A stretch of 33,974 bases of DNA. Source: Comamonadaceae bacterium. GTDB taxonomy: Bacteria > Pseudomonadota > Gammaproteobacteria > Burkholderiales > Burkholderiaceae_C. Shown here one piece after another: positions 7,839-15,701 of the stretch. Positions within the stretch are counted from its first letter, which is position 1. Each line of letters opens with the position of its first letter. A model generated the notes under the pieces. The model was not told the origin of the DNA, did not search any database, and was given only the letters and a program-made list of their open reading frames with translations. The position numbers and the translations under genes are program-made. The stretch covers positions 1 to 33,974 of the forward strand of contig CANFWV010000037.1 in the NCBI GenBank assembly GCA_947450695.1, given 5' to 3'.

Positions 7839-8825
7839 ATGAAAAAATCCATGCTCACACTCTTCGCGGCCGCCACACTTGCTGTCGCTACCGCGGGGGG
7901 CGCACTGGCCCAGAACGCGTACCCCACAAAACCGATTCGACTGGTGGTGGGTTTTGCCGCAGGGGGCCCCACCGACGTCATCGCCCGCGTGTTGGCCCGA
8001 GACATGTCGGTGACGTTGGGGCAGAGCGTCATCGTCGACAACAAGGCCGGCGCCAGTTCAATGATTGGCACCCGCGAAGTACGCAATGCGCCGGCGGACG
8101 GCTACACCTTGTTGTTTTCGTCGCTCGGTATGAACGTCAACCCCATCTTGCTGGGCGAACAAGCCGGCTACGACCCGAAGACAGATTTCGCACCGATCTC
8201 CAATGCGGCCAACTTGCCGCTGGTTGCCGTGAATGCCTACGATTCCCCCATCAAAAGCATGGCGGACTTGCTCAAAAAGGCCCGCACCAAACCAGAAGCC
8301 GTGACGTTCGGGTCTTCTGGCTCTGGCGGATCTGGCCACTTGGCCTCTGAGTTGCTGGCCACCCAAGCCAAAGCCAAAATGCTCCACATCCCATACAAAG
8401 GCAATGGACCGGCGTTGCTAGAAGTCATGGCCGGGCGTGTTGATTACATGTTTTACCCGGTGATCGGCATTGCTGAGAACGTTGCTTCAAAACGCTTGCA
8501 AATTTTGGCCGTCGGCACGGCCAAGCGCTTGCCGCAGTTCCCCAACGTGCCGACCATGTCGGAAGTAGGCTTTCCCGGCTTTGAAGAAACTGCACCCTGG
8601 GTCGGCATGCTGGCACCGGCCAAAACATCGCCCGCCATCATCAACAAATTGCATGACGCCATGACCAAGGCCTTGGCCAAGCCAGACGTCAGAGTGCAGC
8701 TTGAAAAGTTGGGTGCGGTGATCGTCGGTGACACGCCCACAGAATTCGCGGCCTTCCTGAAGCGCGACCACGACCGTTGGGCCTCCGTCATCAAGGCCGC
8801 CGACATCAAGCCTGAATCCAACTAG
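7839..8825 (+). CDS. Bug/TctC family substrate-binding protein
   Basis: A 328-residue periplasmic binding protein with a clear signal peptide (MKKSMLTLFAAATLAVATAG, cut after GALA), then YPTKPIRLVVGFAAGGPTDV and ADGYTLLFSS, the Bug family hallmarks. It is the second orphan Bug protein in the window and shares the fold and motifs of the one at 1010-2008 but is clearly diverged. A purine-rich stretch (AAGAGACGAG) precedes the ATG. Its position inside the operon suggests that it binds the pathway substrate. The membrane partner could be a TctAB pair elsewhere; the operon itself ends in an unrelated permease. Confidence 0.93.
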   Translation: MKKSMLTLFAAATLAVATAGGALAQNAYPTKPIRLVVGFAAGGPTDVIARVLARDMSVTLGQSVIVDNKAGASSMIGTREVRNAPADGYTLLFSSLGMNVNPILLGEQAGYDPKTDFAPISNAANLPLVAVNAYDSPIKSMADLLKKARTKPEAVTFGSSGSGGSGHLASELLATQAKAKMLHIPYKGNGPALLEVMAGRVDYMFYPVIGIAENVASKRLQILAVGTAKRLPQFPNVPTMSEVGFPGFEETAPWVGMLAPAKTSPAIINKLHDAMTKALAKPDVRVQLEKLGAVIVGDTPTEFAAFLKRDHDRWASVIKAADIKPESN

Positions 8826-8846
8826 TTCATTGCCGCCGGAGTCTCT

Positions 8847-9995
8847 GTGTCAACTGCATCCAAAGCCTTTTCAATTGAAGACCTGCGCGCCGCAGCACGA
8901 CAGAGACTGCCGCAAGCGATCTTCGATTTTTTCGACGGTGGGGCAGAAGATGAGTTAACTTTGAGAGATAACCAAGCCGCCTTTCGGCGCATTCGGCTAT
9001 TACCCAAAGTGCTGACCGACGTCTCTCAAGTGAAGACAGACGTTCAGTTGCTGGGCCAAACTGCTGGCCTGCCCTTGGCGATTGCGCCCACTGGCGCAGT
9101 TGGCTTCGGCTGGCGCGATGGAGACATCGCCATCGCCCGTGCCGCGGTTGCGGCCAACATACCTTACACGCTGTCGAGCGCGGCCACGGCATCCATTGAG
9201 CAAGTCGCCAAAGCAGCGCCCGGACGTCTTTGGTTTCAAGCCTACATCTTGCGCAACAAACCTTTTCTAGATGGCTTGATCGCACGGGCGCTGGCGGCTG
9301 ACTATGAAGCGCTAATGATCACGGTCGACTTACCTGTGGGTGGCAAACGCGAACGCGATTTCCGCAACCACTTCTCCGTGCCGTTTCGTTTCACCGCCAA
9401 AAATCTGCTGGACTTTTCGTGCCACCCACGGTGGCTATCGGACATCGTGCGCTACGGCATGCCCGTCATGGAAAACATGGTCGGGCTCGACATGCACGCT
9501 AAAAATGCCACGGCCATCGCGTCGTCGGTAGGCCGCAGTTACGACCCGGCATTTAACTGGGACAGCCTGCAAAAAATCCGTGACCAATGGCCGCGCAAGC
9601 TCATCGTCAAAGGCATCTTGCGCCCCGACGATGCGAGCCGCCTGGCCGACATGGGCTGCGATGCGTTGGTGGTGTCCAACCACGGTGGCCGTCAGCTTGA
9701 CGGCGCCGTCGCCACACTGGACGCCATGCCCGCTGTTGTGCGAGCCGTCAACGGCCGCATGCCGGTGATGCTCGACGGCGGCGTACGACGCGGCTCGGAC
9801 GTTTTCAAAGCCATCGCCCTTGGGGCCGCTGGCGTGCTGATAGGCCGCTCCACGCTGTATGGCGCGGTCGCAGCAGGCGAAGAAGGCGCGCACCGGGCAT
9901 TGGCCATTCTGCGCGACGAGTTCACGCGAACGATGCAGCTGAGTGGCGCCTGCTCCGTCGCAGACATCCATTCTGAGTTACTCTTCAAAGCTTGA
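8847..9995 (+). CDS. FMN-dependent alpha-hydroxy-acid oxidase/dehydrogenase (LldD/glycolate oxidase family)
   Basis: A 382-residue enzyme that oxidises an L-2-hydroxy acid to a 2-oxo acid. Visible motifs are FDFFDGGAEDE (26-36), APTGAVGFGWRDGD (80-93), LWFQAYIL (128-135, substrate Tyr133), LMITVDLPVGG, Lys255 in LIVKGI, the catalytic base His279 with Arg282 in VVSNHGGRQLDG, and MLDGGVRRGSDVFKA for the FMN phosphate. The tyrosine that corresponds to Tyr24 of glycolate oxidase is Phe28, so substrate binding may differ. The start is GTG at 8847 with GGAG six bases before it. It would act on a hydroxy acid produced within the operon's pathway or on the imported substrate. Confidence 0.93.
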   Translation: MSTASKAFSIEDLRAAARQRLPQAIFDFFDGGAEDELTLRDNQAAFRRIRLLPKVLTDVSQVKTDVQLLGQTAGLPLAIAPTGAVGFGWRDGDIAIARAAVAANIPYTLSSAATASIEQVAKAAPGRLWFQAYILRNKPFLDGLIARALAADYEALMITVDLPVGGKRERDFRNHFSVPFRFTAKNLLDFSCHPRWLSDIVRYGMPVMENMVGLDMHAKNATAIASSVGRSYDPAFNWDSLQKIRDQWPRKLIVKGILRPDDASRLADMGCDALVVSNHGGRQLDGAVATLDAMPAVVRAVNGRMPVMLDGGVRRGSDVFKAIALGAAGVLIGRSTLYGAVAAGEEGAHRALAILRDEFTRTMQLSGACSVADIHSELLFKA

Positions 9996-10029
9996 TTGAG
10001 AGCCCTCCCAACACCCTAAAAGGATTTTC

Positions 10030-11007
10030 ATGCGCGCAGCTTGGTACAGCAAAAACGGAGAAGCCCGAGATGTTCTGATCGTTGGTGACATGCCTGATCC
10101 GACACCCGGCCCGGGTGAAGTGCGCATTCGCATGGCGACGTCTGGTGTCAATCCCTCGGACGTCAAATCCCGTCGCGCTAGGCCCATGACGGACGAACGC
10201 ATCGTTCCCCACAGTGACGGCGCCGGCGTCATCGACCAAGTGGGTGAAGGAGTCTCTGCCACCCGTATCGGCGAGCGCGTGTGGACCTGGAACGCCCAAT
10301 GGCAAAGGCCAATGGGCACAGCCAGCGAATTCGTCGTCTTGCCCTCAGCGCAAGCGGCACACCTGCCCGACGCCATTGATTTCGCAGCCGGCGCTTGCCT
10401 TGGCATTCCAGCCTTGACGGCGATTCAGGCGGTTCGTCTGAGCGGTGACGTGGCTGGCAAAAAAGTGCTGGTGATTGCCGCCTCGTCGGCTGTCGGTCAC
10501 TACGTTTCGCAACTGTTGTCGCAGGCTGGCGCGCATGTGATCGGCACTGTCGGCTCCCCCGAAAAAGCCAAGCACGCACAAGCTGCAGGCGTGCGCGATG
10601 TGATTTTCTACAAGACTGAACCCGTAGCAGAACGCCTGAAGGCGCTGACCGGTGGCAAAGGCGTCGACGTCATCATCGACATGGATTTTTCCACCACCTC
10701 GGCCATGCTACCAGCCGGCGGACTTGCGCCGCATGGCCGTGTGGTGTGCTATGGCTCGAACTCAGCGGCAGACACGCCGATCAACTTCAGGGCCATGCTG
10801 TTCAACTCCCTGGCGCTGAAGTTCTTCTTGGTCTACGACCTGCCCGCCGCCGACCGAACCGCGGCCCTCAAGCAACTCGGCGACCTGCTACAGCTCAACC
10901 GTTTGCAGCACCCGATCAGCCGGACTTTTCCGCTTGCCGACATCGCACAAGCGCATGAAGCGGTAGAGGCCGGGCGAGACATTGGCAATATTGTGGTGAC
11001 TTTGTAA
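10030..11007 (+). CDS. Zinc-free MDR family NADPH:quinone reductase-like oxidoreductase
   Basis: A 325-residue medium-chain dehydrogenase/reductase. The GroES-like domain carries GPGEVRIRMATSGVNPSDVK and HSDGAGVIDQVGEGV; the Rossmann domain has VLVIAASSAVGHYVSQLLSQ, where the usual GxGxxG-type turn is SSAVGH, an unusual variant. There are no zinc-binding cysteines, which places it with quinone reductases and enoyl reductases. The C-terminus (FPLADIAQAHEAVEAGRDIG, then NIVVTL) is complete. AAAGGA precedes the start. In the operon it could reduce a double bond or a quinone-like intermediate; the natural substrate is unknown. It ends directly against the next start, without a spacer. Confidence 0.9.
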   Translation: MRAAWYSKNGEARDVLIVGDMPDPTPGPGEVRIRMATSGVNPSDVKSRRARPMTDERIVPHSDGAGVIDQVGEGVSATRIGERVWTWNAQWQRPMGTASEFVVLPSAQAAHLPDAIDFAAGACLGIPALTAIQAVRLSGDVAGKKVLVIAASSAVGHYVSQLLSQAGAHVIGTVGSPEKAKHAQAAGVRDVIFYKTEPVAERLKALTGGKGVDVIIDMDFSTTSAMLPAGGLAPHGRVVCYGSNSAADTPINFRAMLFNSLALKFFLVYDLPAADRTAALKQLGDLLQLNRLQHPISRTFPLADIAQAHEAVEAGRDIGNIVVTL

Positions 11008-12111
11008 GTGCGCCTGTTGCGCAATCTGCGCGCAGACACTTTCTTTTTGGTTCTGTTGGCGGGACTGGTCTTGCTCAGCCTGGCTGATCCAAGTCGGATG
11101 GCCAGCTATCCGGCACTGGTCGACTGGCCAACGATGGCGGCGCTGACAGGCTTGCTGGTACTGACCAAAGGCTTAGAAGTCAGCGGTGCCATGCACTGGC
11201 TCGGCCACCGCCTGATTGGCCTGATGGCGACCGAACGCGCCGCTGCAGTTTGGCTGGTCATAGCCGCCGCTCTGCTGTCCACCGTGCTGACCAACGACGT
11301 CGCGCTCTTCGTGGTGGTGCCGCTCACCTTGGGTGTTTGCCGGATCACTCACATGCCGGCCACGCGCCTGATCGTCTTTGAAGCGCTGGCGGTCAACGCC
11401 GGTTCGGCCTTGACGCCCATCGGCAATCCGCAAAACATCTTTTTGTGGCAACTGTCCCATGTTTCCTTCGGCGAATTCATGCTCCAGATGTTGCCTTTGG
11501 TGGCGCTACTGATGGCGGTGTTGCTGGTCTTGACGGCTTTCGCCTTCAGCAGTCGACCGATCCATATGGGCGACGACAAAAAACATCTGCCAGTGCGAAT
11601 CGACCGACCGCTGCTCTGGATTTCCCTAGCGCTTTACCTGCCATTTTTAGTGGCGACCGACATGCACCACGCGCCATCGGCAGTGCTGGTGGTCTTGCTG
11701 ATTTTCATGGCCTTTCGTGCTCGTGTGTTGGCCATCCTCGACTGGGGCTTGCTGTTGGTGTTTGTGTTGATGTTCATCGACTTGCGCCTGCTGGCCAGTC
11801 TGGGCATCGTGCGTGACACACTGCAAGGACTCGGCCTTGACCAAGCACTGAATCTTTACCTCACCAGCATGGCAGCATCGCAGATCATCAGCAACGTGCC
11901 AGCGGCCATTGCGCTGGCCGACTACGCCGACAACTGGCGGGTGATCGCCTATGGCGTGAACATCGGTGGCTTCGGCTTCATGGTCGGCTCACTGGCAAAC
12001 CTGATCGCCCTGCGCTTGAGTGCCGACCGCAAAGCATGGCTGGTGTTTCATGCCTACTCGATTCCTTTTCTCGTCCTTGGGGCCGCATTCGGTTACGCCA
12101 TCCTGTTTTGA
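11008..12111 (+). CDS. ArsB/NhaD (ion transporter) superfamily anion permease
   Basis: A 367-residue, very hydrophobic protein with about 10 membrane segments. Two re-entrant-loop signatures of the superfamily are present: STVLTNDVALFVVVPL near residue 90-105 and NAGSALTPIGNPQN near 130-143. The family includes arsenite, sodium/proton, citrate and dicarboxylate carriers; the position at the end of a carboxylate-catabolic operon favours an organic anion. It is shorter than the usual 420-450 residues, but both halves are present. The start is GTG directly after the stop of the previous gene, so translation depends on coupling. A tRNA gene follows 21 bases later. Confidence 0.87.
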   Translation: MRLLRNLRADTFFLVLLAGLVLLSLADPSRMASYPALVDWPTMAALTGLLVLTKGLEVSGAMHWLGHRLIGLMATERAAAVWLVIAAALLSTVLTNDVALFVVVPLTLGVCRITHMPATRLIVFEALAVNAGSALTPIGNPQNIFLWQLSHVSFGEFMLQMLPLVALLMAVLLVLTAFAFSSRPIHMGDDKKHLPVRIDRPLLWISLALYLPFLVATDMHHAPSAVLVVLLIFMAFRARVLAILDWGLLLVFVLMFIDLRLLASLGIVRDTLQGLGLDQALNLYLTSMAASQIISNVPAAIALADYADNWRVIAYGVNIGGFGFMVGSLANLIALRLSADRKAWLVFHAYSIPFLVLGAAFGYAILF

Positions 12112-12122
12112 CGGGCTAAAAT
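12093..12122 (+). promoter_or_regulatory. Possible tRNA-Gly promoter
   Basis: TAAAAT at 12117-12122 lies 10 bases before the tRNA and could be its -10 box, with a weak -35 (TTACGC, 12093-12098) 18 bases upstream inside the permease gene. Read-through from the operon is the alternative source of transcript. Confidence 0.3.
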
Positions 12123-12132
12123 ATGTGAAAAC

Positions 12133-12206
12133 GCGGGTATAGCTCAATGGTAGAGTTCTTGCTTCCCAAGCAAGCCACGAGGGTTCGATTCCCTCTATTC
12201 GCTCCA
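12133..12206 (+). tRNA. tRNA-Gly (anticodon CCC)
   Basis: A complete 74-base cloverleaf. The acceptor GCGGGTA pairs with TATTCGC with two G-U pairs, the D arm contains AGCTCAATGGTAGAG, the anticodon stem CTTGC/GCAAG encloses the loop TTCCCAA with anticodon CCC, and the T arm holds GGTTCGATTCC. CCA is encoded at 12204-12206. It reads GGG codons. The anticodon was read directly from the 7-base loop. Confidence 0.96.
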
Positions 12207-12240
12207 TATGATCGTTTTTTAACGCATCACAACACCTCAT

Positions 12241-12273
12241 AACCCGCATGCCTAAAGGCTTAGCGGGTTTTTT
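12241..12273 (+). terminator. Rho-independent terminator after tRNA-Gly
   Basis: AACCCGC (12241-12247) pairs with GCGGGTT (12263-12269), with an inner GCCT/AGGC stem, and a run of T follows. It ends the tRNA transcript and possibly that of the whole upstream operon. Confidence 0.85.
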
Positions 12274-12586
12274 GTTGCCTCACTCAGTTTCAGGGCACTA
12301 GAACCGAAGCCATCTCGATTACGATCTGCAGCGAAAGGCTGACGTTAAAACCATGAAAGCGTGCTGCAAGTATGAAAAAAACTTGGACATCGGAGGCTTC
12401 ACCACTTGGCGCTCGCTATGTCTCAGCTGGCACCGTATTGCCGTTCTTGCTCCGGTTAGCAGTAACAAAATAAAAGCAGCTTCGCGACATAGCGCTATAG
12501 CCAAATAATGAAAGTTCCGTTGAAGGCGATTCAATCACCATCATCGGATGTAAATTTTTTAACCACCCAAAAGAAGGATTTAGAAC
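12274..12586. other. Intergenic stretch without a clear gene
   Basis: About 310 bases between the tRNA terminator and the DUF1330 gene. The only open frame (minus, 12319-12534) has no recognisable domain and no ribosome site. A 9-base inverted repeat (CGCTATGTC at 12414-12422, GACATAGCG at 12486-12494) brackets an AT-richer core. The composition is less regular than in the neighbouring genes. The last 60 bases should hold the promoter of the DUF1330 gene. No copy of the tRNA 3' end was found, so there is no evidence for an integrated element. Confidence 0.5.
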
Positions 12587-12880
12587 ATGTCAAAAGCCTA
12601 TTGGATATCAGCCTACCGCTCTATCACCGACCCAGCCGCGATGGCGGAATATGGGAAGTTGGCTAGCCCTGCGATCCAAGCAGCAGGCGGTCGTTTTCTA
12701 GCGCGCGGTATGCCCGCCAAGGTGTATGAAGCTGGCCTTGAACAGCGGGCTGTACTCATCGAGTTCGATAGCCTCGAGAAGGCCATTGCCGCGCATGACA
12801 GCCCGGGCTACCAAGCCGCTTTAAAAGCATTGGGTAATGGGGCGGAAAGAGACATACGCATCGTTGAGGCGGTATCTTAA
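12587..12880 (+). CDS. DUF1330 domain-containing protein
   Basis: A 97-residue protein covering the whole DUF1330 domain, a ferredoxin-like alpha/beta barrel fold: KAYWISAYRSITDPAAMAEY, then AGGRFLARGMPAKVYE, RAVLIEFDSLEKAIAAHDSP and YQAALKA. AAGGA lies at good spacing before the ATG. The function of the family is not established; proteins of this fold are often small monooxygenase-like or dimeric binding proteins. It appears to be a single-gene unit, convergent with the hybrid kinase, with 21 bases between the stops. Confidence 0.9.
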   Translation: MSKAYWISAYRSITDPAAMAEYGKLASPAIQAAGGRFLARGMPAKVYEAGLEQRAVLIEFDSLEKAIAAHDSPGYQAALKALGNGAERDIRIVEAVS

Positions 12881-12901
12881 TTCGGCCTACGTAAGATCGA
12901 C

Positions 12902-15430
12902 TCAGGCTGCATTCATGCGTTGAATCGTAGCCACGGCCAAGTCCATGGCGGCAGCCAGTTTGGCCAGCGTCACCTCGGAGTCGAGTGATGAGCCTAAAAC
13001 CAGCTCGACCTCGCCAGCCGCAAGGTAAACGTCGGACAAAGCCAAGTTAGCCGCCACCCCAGCCAGCTTATGAGCCATCGCCACAGCTGCCGCGGTGTCG
13101 TTGCCAGCCAGACTGCTCTGCATCAATGGCACAGTCCCCTTATAGAGCTCGACAAAGCGGCCCAACCAATCTTGGTAGGCAGGCATGTCAGCCCAAATTT
13201 TCAGTCCTTCAGCCACATTGATCACCTTCAGGTCAGGCGCCCACACCACGGCCAACGGCAGCGGCTGATTGGCCGCATTCATCACCGCTTGCCGTGTCAG
13301 CCGTTGAATCAAGGTGATGGTGGACGGCACGTCAAAGGGTTTGCTGATGAAGTGCGTCATGCCCACCGCATGTGCAGCGTCTTGCTGCGCCTTGAAGGCG
13401 CCCGCCGTCAAGGCGACGATGGGCAAGTGTGCGAACTCAGGCATGAGCCGAAGTAGCCGGGTCGCCTCAATGCCGCCCATGACCGGCATTTGCACGTCCA
13501 TCAACACCAAGTCAACCTCAGTCGGGTGCTGCACCAACCAGTCAATGGCCTCCCGACCATTGCTGGCAAGGGACACCACCGCACCGTGCCCATGCAAAAT
13601 TCGACGCGCCACTTCGCAGTTGATCTCGCCGTCGTCCACCACCAACACGCGGATGCCTTGCAAAGACTTCCCTGCTAAGTTAGTCGACGTGTTTTCCCTC
13701 AATGCATAGGTTTGAGTGGGTTGATTCACCTGTTGATCGCTGTCCGCAATGGTTTTGAGAGGCACAGAAAACCAAAACTCACTGCCCTGCCCCAAAACGC
13801 TGGTCAAGCCAATTTGCCCGCCCATCAAATGCACCAGTTGGCGGCAAATTGTCAACCCTAGGCCCGTCCCACCAAAGCGCCGAGTGGTCGTGCTGTCGGC
13901 CTGGGTAAAGGCCGAAAAAACAGTGCTCTGTAGTTCATGCGCAATGCCAATACCGGTGTCTCTGACGCTGAACCGAAGCACCACTTCATCGGCACCCCGC
14001 GACACCAGTTCGGTACGCAGTTCAACCTGGCCCTGGCTGGTGAACTTGATCGCATTGATACTCAGATTGATCAATACCTGCTCAAGCCGTAAAGCATCCC
14101 CAGACAGGGTGTAGATGCCCGGCACCAGAGGCGGCGGATGGATGATCAATTTGATATTTTTTTCACCAATCGCCACCCCTAAGACCACGCTCAAAGAGTC
14201 GATCACATCGGTCAACCGGAAAGGCGCTTGTTCAATCATCATCTGGCCGGCTTCAATTTTGGAGACATCCAAAATGTCGCTGATCAGGCTCAGCAAAATA
14301 CGCCCCGAGGCTCTGATCTTGCGCACCATGTTGTGGGCATCCATGTCCAGATTGGCTTGCTCTAACAAATAAGCCAGACCCAAAATAGCGTTCAACGGTG
14401 ATCTGATTTCATGGCTCATGCTTGACAGAAAATCAGACTTGGCCAAGTTGGCACTGTCGGCCACGGCACGAGAGCTTTCGAGTTCAATGTTTTTTTCTTG
14501 CAAGACCATGTCGAGGCGCTTGCTCTCGGTGACGTCGCGCGCCGCAGCAAAGACACCTTGCAACACACGGTCTCGGTCGTAGAAGGTGGTGGCGTTGTAA
14601 GACACCACAGTTTCTTTGCCGTCCCTGGCGCGTACGGTCAACTCGTAGTTGGTGATTTTTTTGCCAGTTAACACCATGTTGATGGCCGCCACGGCACGCT
14701 CTGGCTCCGTGAAGAATTTTTTAAACGGCGCACCGATCAACTCGTCGCGGGTGCAGTTGGTCAGCTCTTCGGTTTGCTTGTTGACGTCGGTGATGATGCC
14801 GGCGGGATCGGTGGTCATGATCGCGTCAATGTTGGCTTCGATCAGAGAGCGGGTGTAGAACTGCTGGTCACGCAAGCGTTGGTCGAGCTTTTTCTGCTCT
14901 TCCTCAATAAGCTTGCGGGCGGTGTTGTCCGTGCCAATCAAGAGGTAGCCAATGATGGCGTCCTGCGCATCGCGCAAGGCTGTTACCGACACGACTGCAG
15001 GGAAACGACTGCCGTCTTTGCGGATGTAGGTCAGTTCGTAAATGTCTTCAATGCCGCGAGATGCCTTGAACACCAAGGCCTCAAAGCCCGGTGTGATCGG
15101 CGTCTCAAACTCAGCGCTCAAGGCACTGGCACGCGTGATCACCTCTTGTGGATCAGAAATCTCAGCCGGCGTGACTTTGTTCATCACGTCGGCCGCCAAA
15201 TAGCCCAGCATCCTCTCTGCACCAACGTTGAAAATCTGGATCACACCGTTCGCGTCGGTTGCAATGCTGGAGAAGTTAGCGCTATTGAAAATAGCGCTTT
15301 GCAAAGCGCCGGCCTTGAGCAACGCCTCCTCAGACTTTGAGGTCAAACCGAGGTCGCTCATGGGGGCTAAAACCGACTCAGTTGTGGTTTCTAAAATACC
15401 AGCACTAACGCCGCAATCATTTAATTTCAT
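12902..15430 (-). CDS. Soluble hybrid sensor histidine kinase: PAS-PAS-HisKA-HATPase-REC-Hpt
   Basis: An 842-residue phosphorelay protein. PAS 1 covers about 43-175 (FNSANFSSIATDANGVIQIF, then IRKDGSRFP), and PAS 2 about 190-310 (IMTTDPAGIITDVNKQTEEL). A coiled linker leads to the dimerisation domain with phospho-acceptor His340 in SHEIRSPLN. The ATPase domain shows NLSINAIKFT, DTGIGI and GTGLGL. The receiver has VLVVDD, phospho-Asp645 in LMDVQMP and SKP; the C-terminal Hpt domain has His787 in AHKLAGVA. All relay residues are intact. There are no membrane segments, so it senses a cytoplasmic or diffusible signal, for example redox or a gas if a PAS domain holds a cofactor. No response regulator with an output domain is adjacent, so it is an orphan. 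Confidence 0.95.
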   Translation of the reverse strand: MKLNDCGVSAGILETTTESVLAPMSDLGLTSKSEEALLKAGALQSAIFNSANFSSIATDANGVIQIFNVGAERMLGYLAADVMNKVTPAEISDPQEVITRASALSAEFETPITPGFEALVFKASRGIEDIYELTYIRKDGSRFPAVVSVTALRDAQDAIIGYLLIGTDNTARKLIEEEQKKLDQRLRDQQFYTRSLIEANIDAIMTTDPAGIITDVNKQTEELTNCTRDELIGAPFKKFFTEPERAVAAINMVLTGKKITNYELTVRARDGKETVVSYNATTFYDRDRVLQGVFAAARDVTESKRLDMVLQEKNIELESSRAVADSANLAKSDFLSSMSHEIRSPLNAILGLAYLLEQANLDMDAHNMVRKIRASGRILLSLISDILDVSKIEAGQMMIEQAPFRLTDVIDSLSVVLGVAIGEKNIKLIIHPPPLVPGIYTLSGDALRLEQVLINLSINAIKFTSQGQVELRTELVSRGADEVVLRFSVRDTGIGIAHELQSTVFSAFTQADSTTTRRFGGTGLGLTICRQLVHLMGGQIGLTSVLGQGSEFWFSVPLKTIADSDQQVNQPTQTYALRENTSTNLAGKSLQGIRVLVVDDGEINCEVARRILHGHGAVVSLASNGREAIDWLVQHPTEVDLVLMDVQMPVMGGIEATRLLRLMPEFAHLPIVALTAGAFKAQQDAAHAVGMTHFISKPFDVPSTITLIQRLTRQAVMNAANQPLPLAVVWAPDLKVINVAEGLKIWADMPAYQDWLGRFVELYKGTVPLMQSSLAGNDTAAAVAMAHKLAGVAANLALSDVYLAAGEVELVLGSSLDSEVTLAKLAAAMDLAVATIQRMNAA

Positions 15431-15491
15431 ATTTAATTATAGTTAACCAAACAACAAAACGATTAAATATAATTTATTAAAAATAAATGAA

Positions 15492-15545
15492 ATGACCTCA
15501 ACACATTGTTTGCCCCACTTCAAATTGGAACGGTATCAATTCCCT
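15492..15545 (+). pseudogene. Possible 5' remnant of an old yellow enzyme gene
   Basis: From TTG at 15506 the frame reads LFAPLQIGTVSIP, which strongly resembles the first strand of old yellow enzymes (compare LFSPFELRGITLKN in this window). If the two bases CA near 15504 are treated as an insertion, an ATG at 15492 would give MTST directly in front of it. The NR that should follow is missing and the frame continues without family resemblance, so only the start survives. Chance similarity of a 13-residue stretch cannot be excluded. Confidence 0.35.
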
Positions 15546-15701
15546 TAGCGGCGATCGATGCGGATACAGGTGAGGCGTTGAACCTAGCTGGCGCACTGCA
15601 TGCCAAAGCTCAGGGGCTGATGACAATCGTCAGCTTGGTATTAAAGAGGCTCAGCCTCACCAGATCAGAATCAGCCGATCCGTTCGCAAATCAGCCGGTC
15701 G

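Noticed and set aside
12319..12534. Minus-strand frame of 71 codons in the gap after the tRNA
   Set aside because: There is no ribosome site, no domain, and its composition is unlike that of the neighbouring genes.
14774..15340. Plus-strand open frame of 188 codons
   Set aside because: It is antisense to the two PAS domains of the hybrid kinase, with no recognisable domain.
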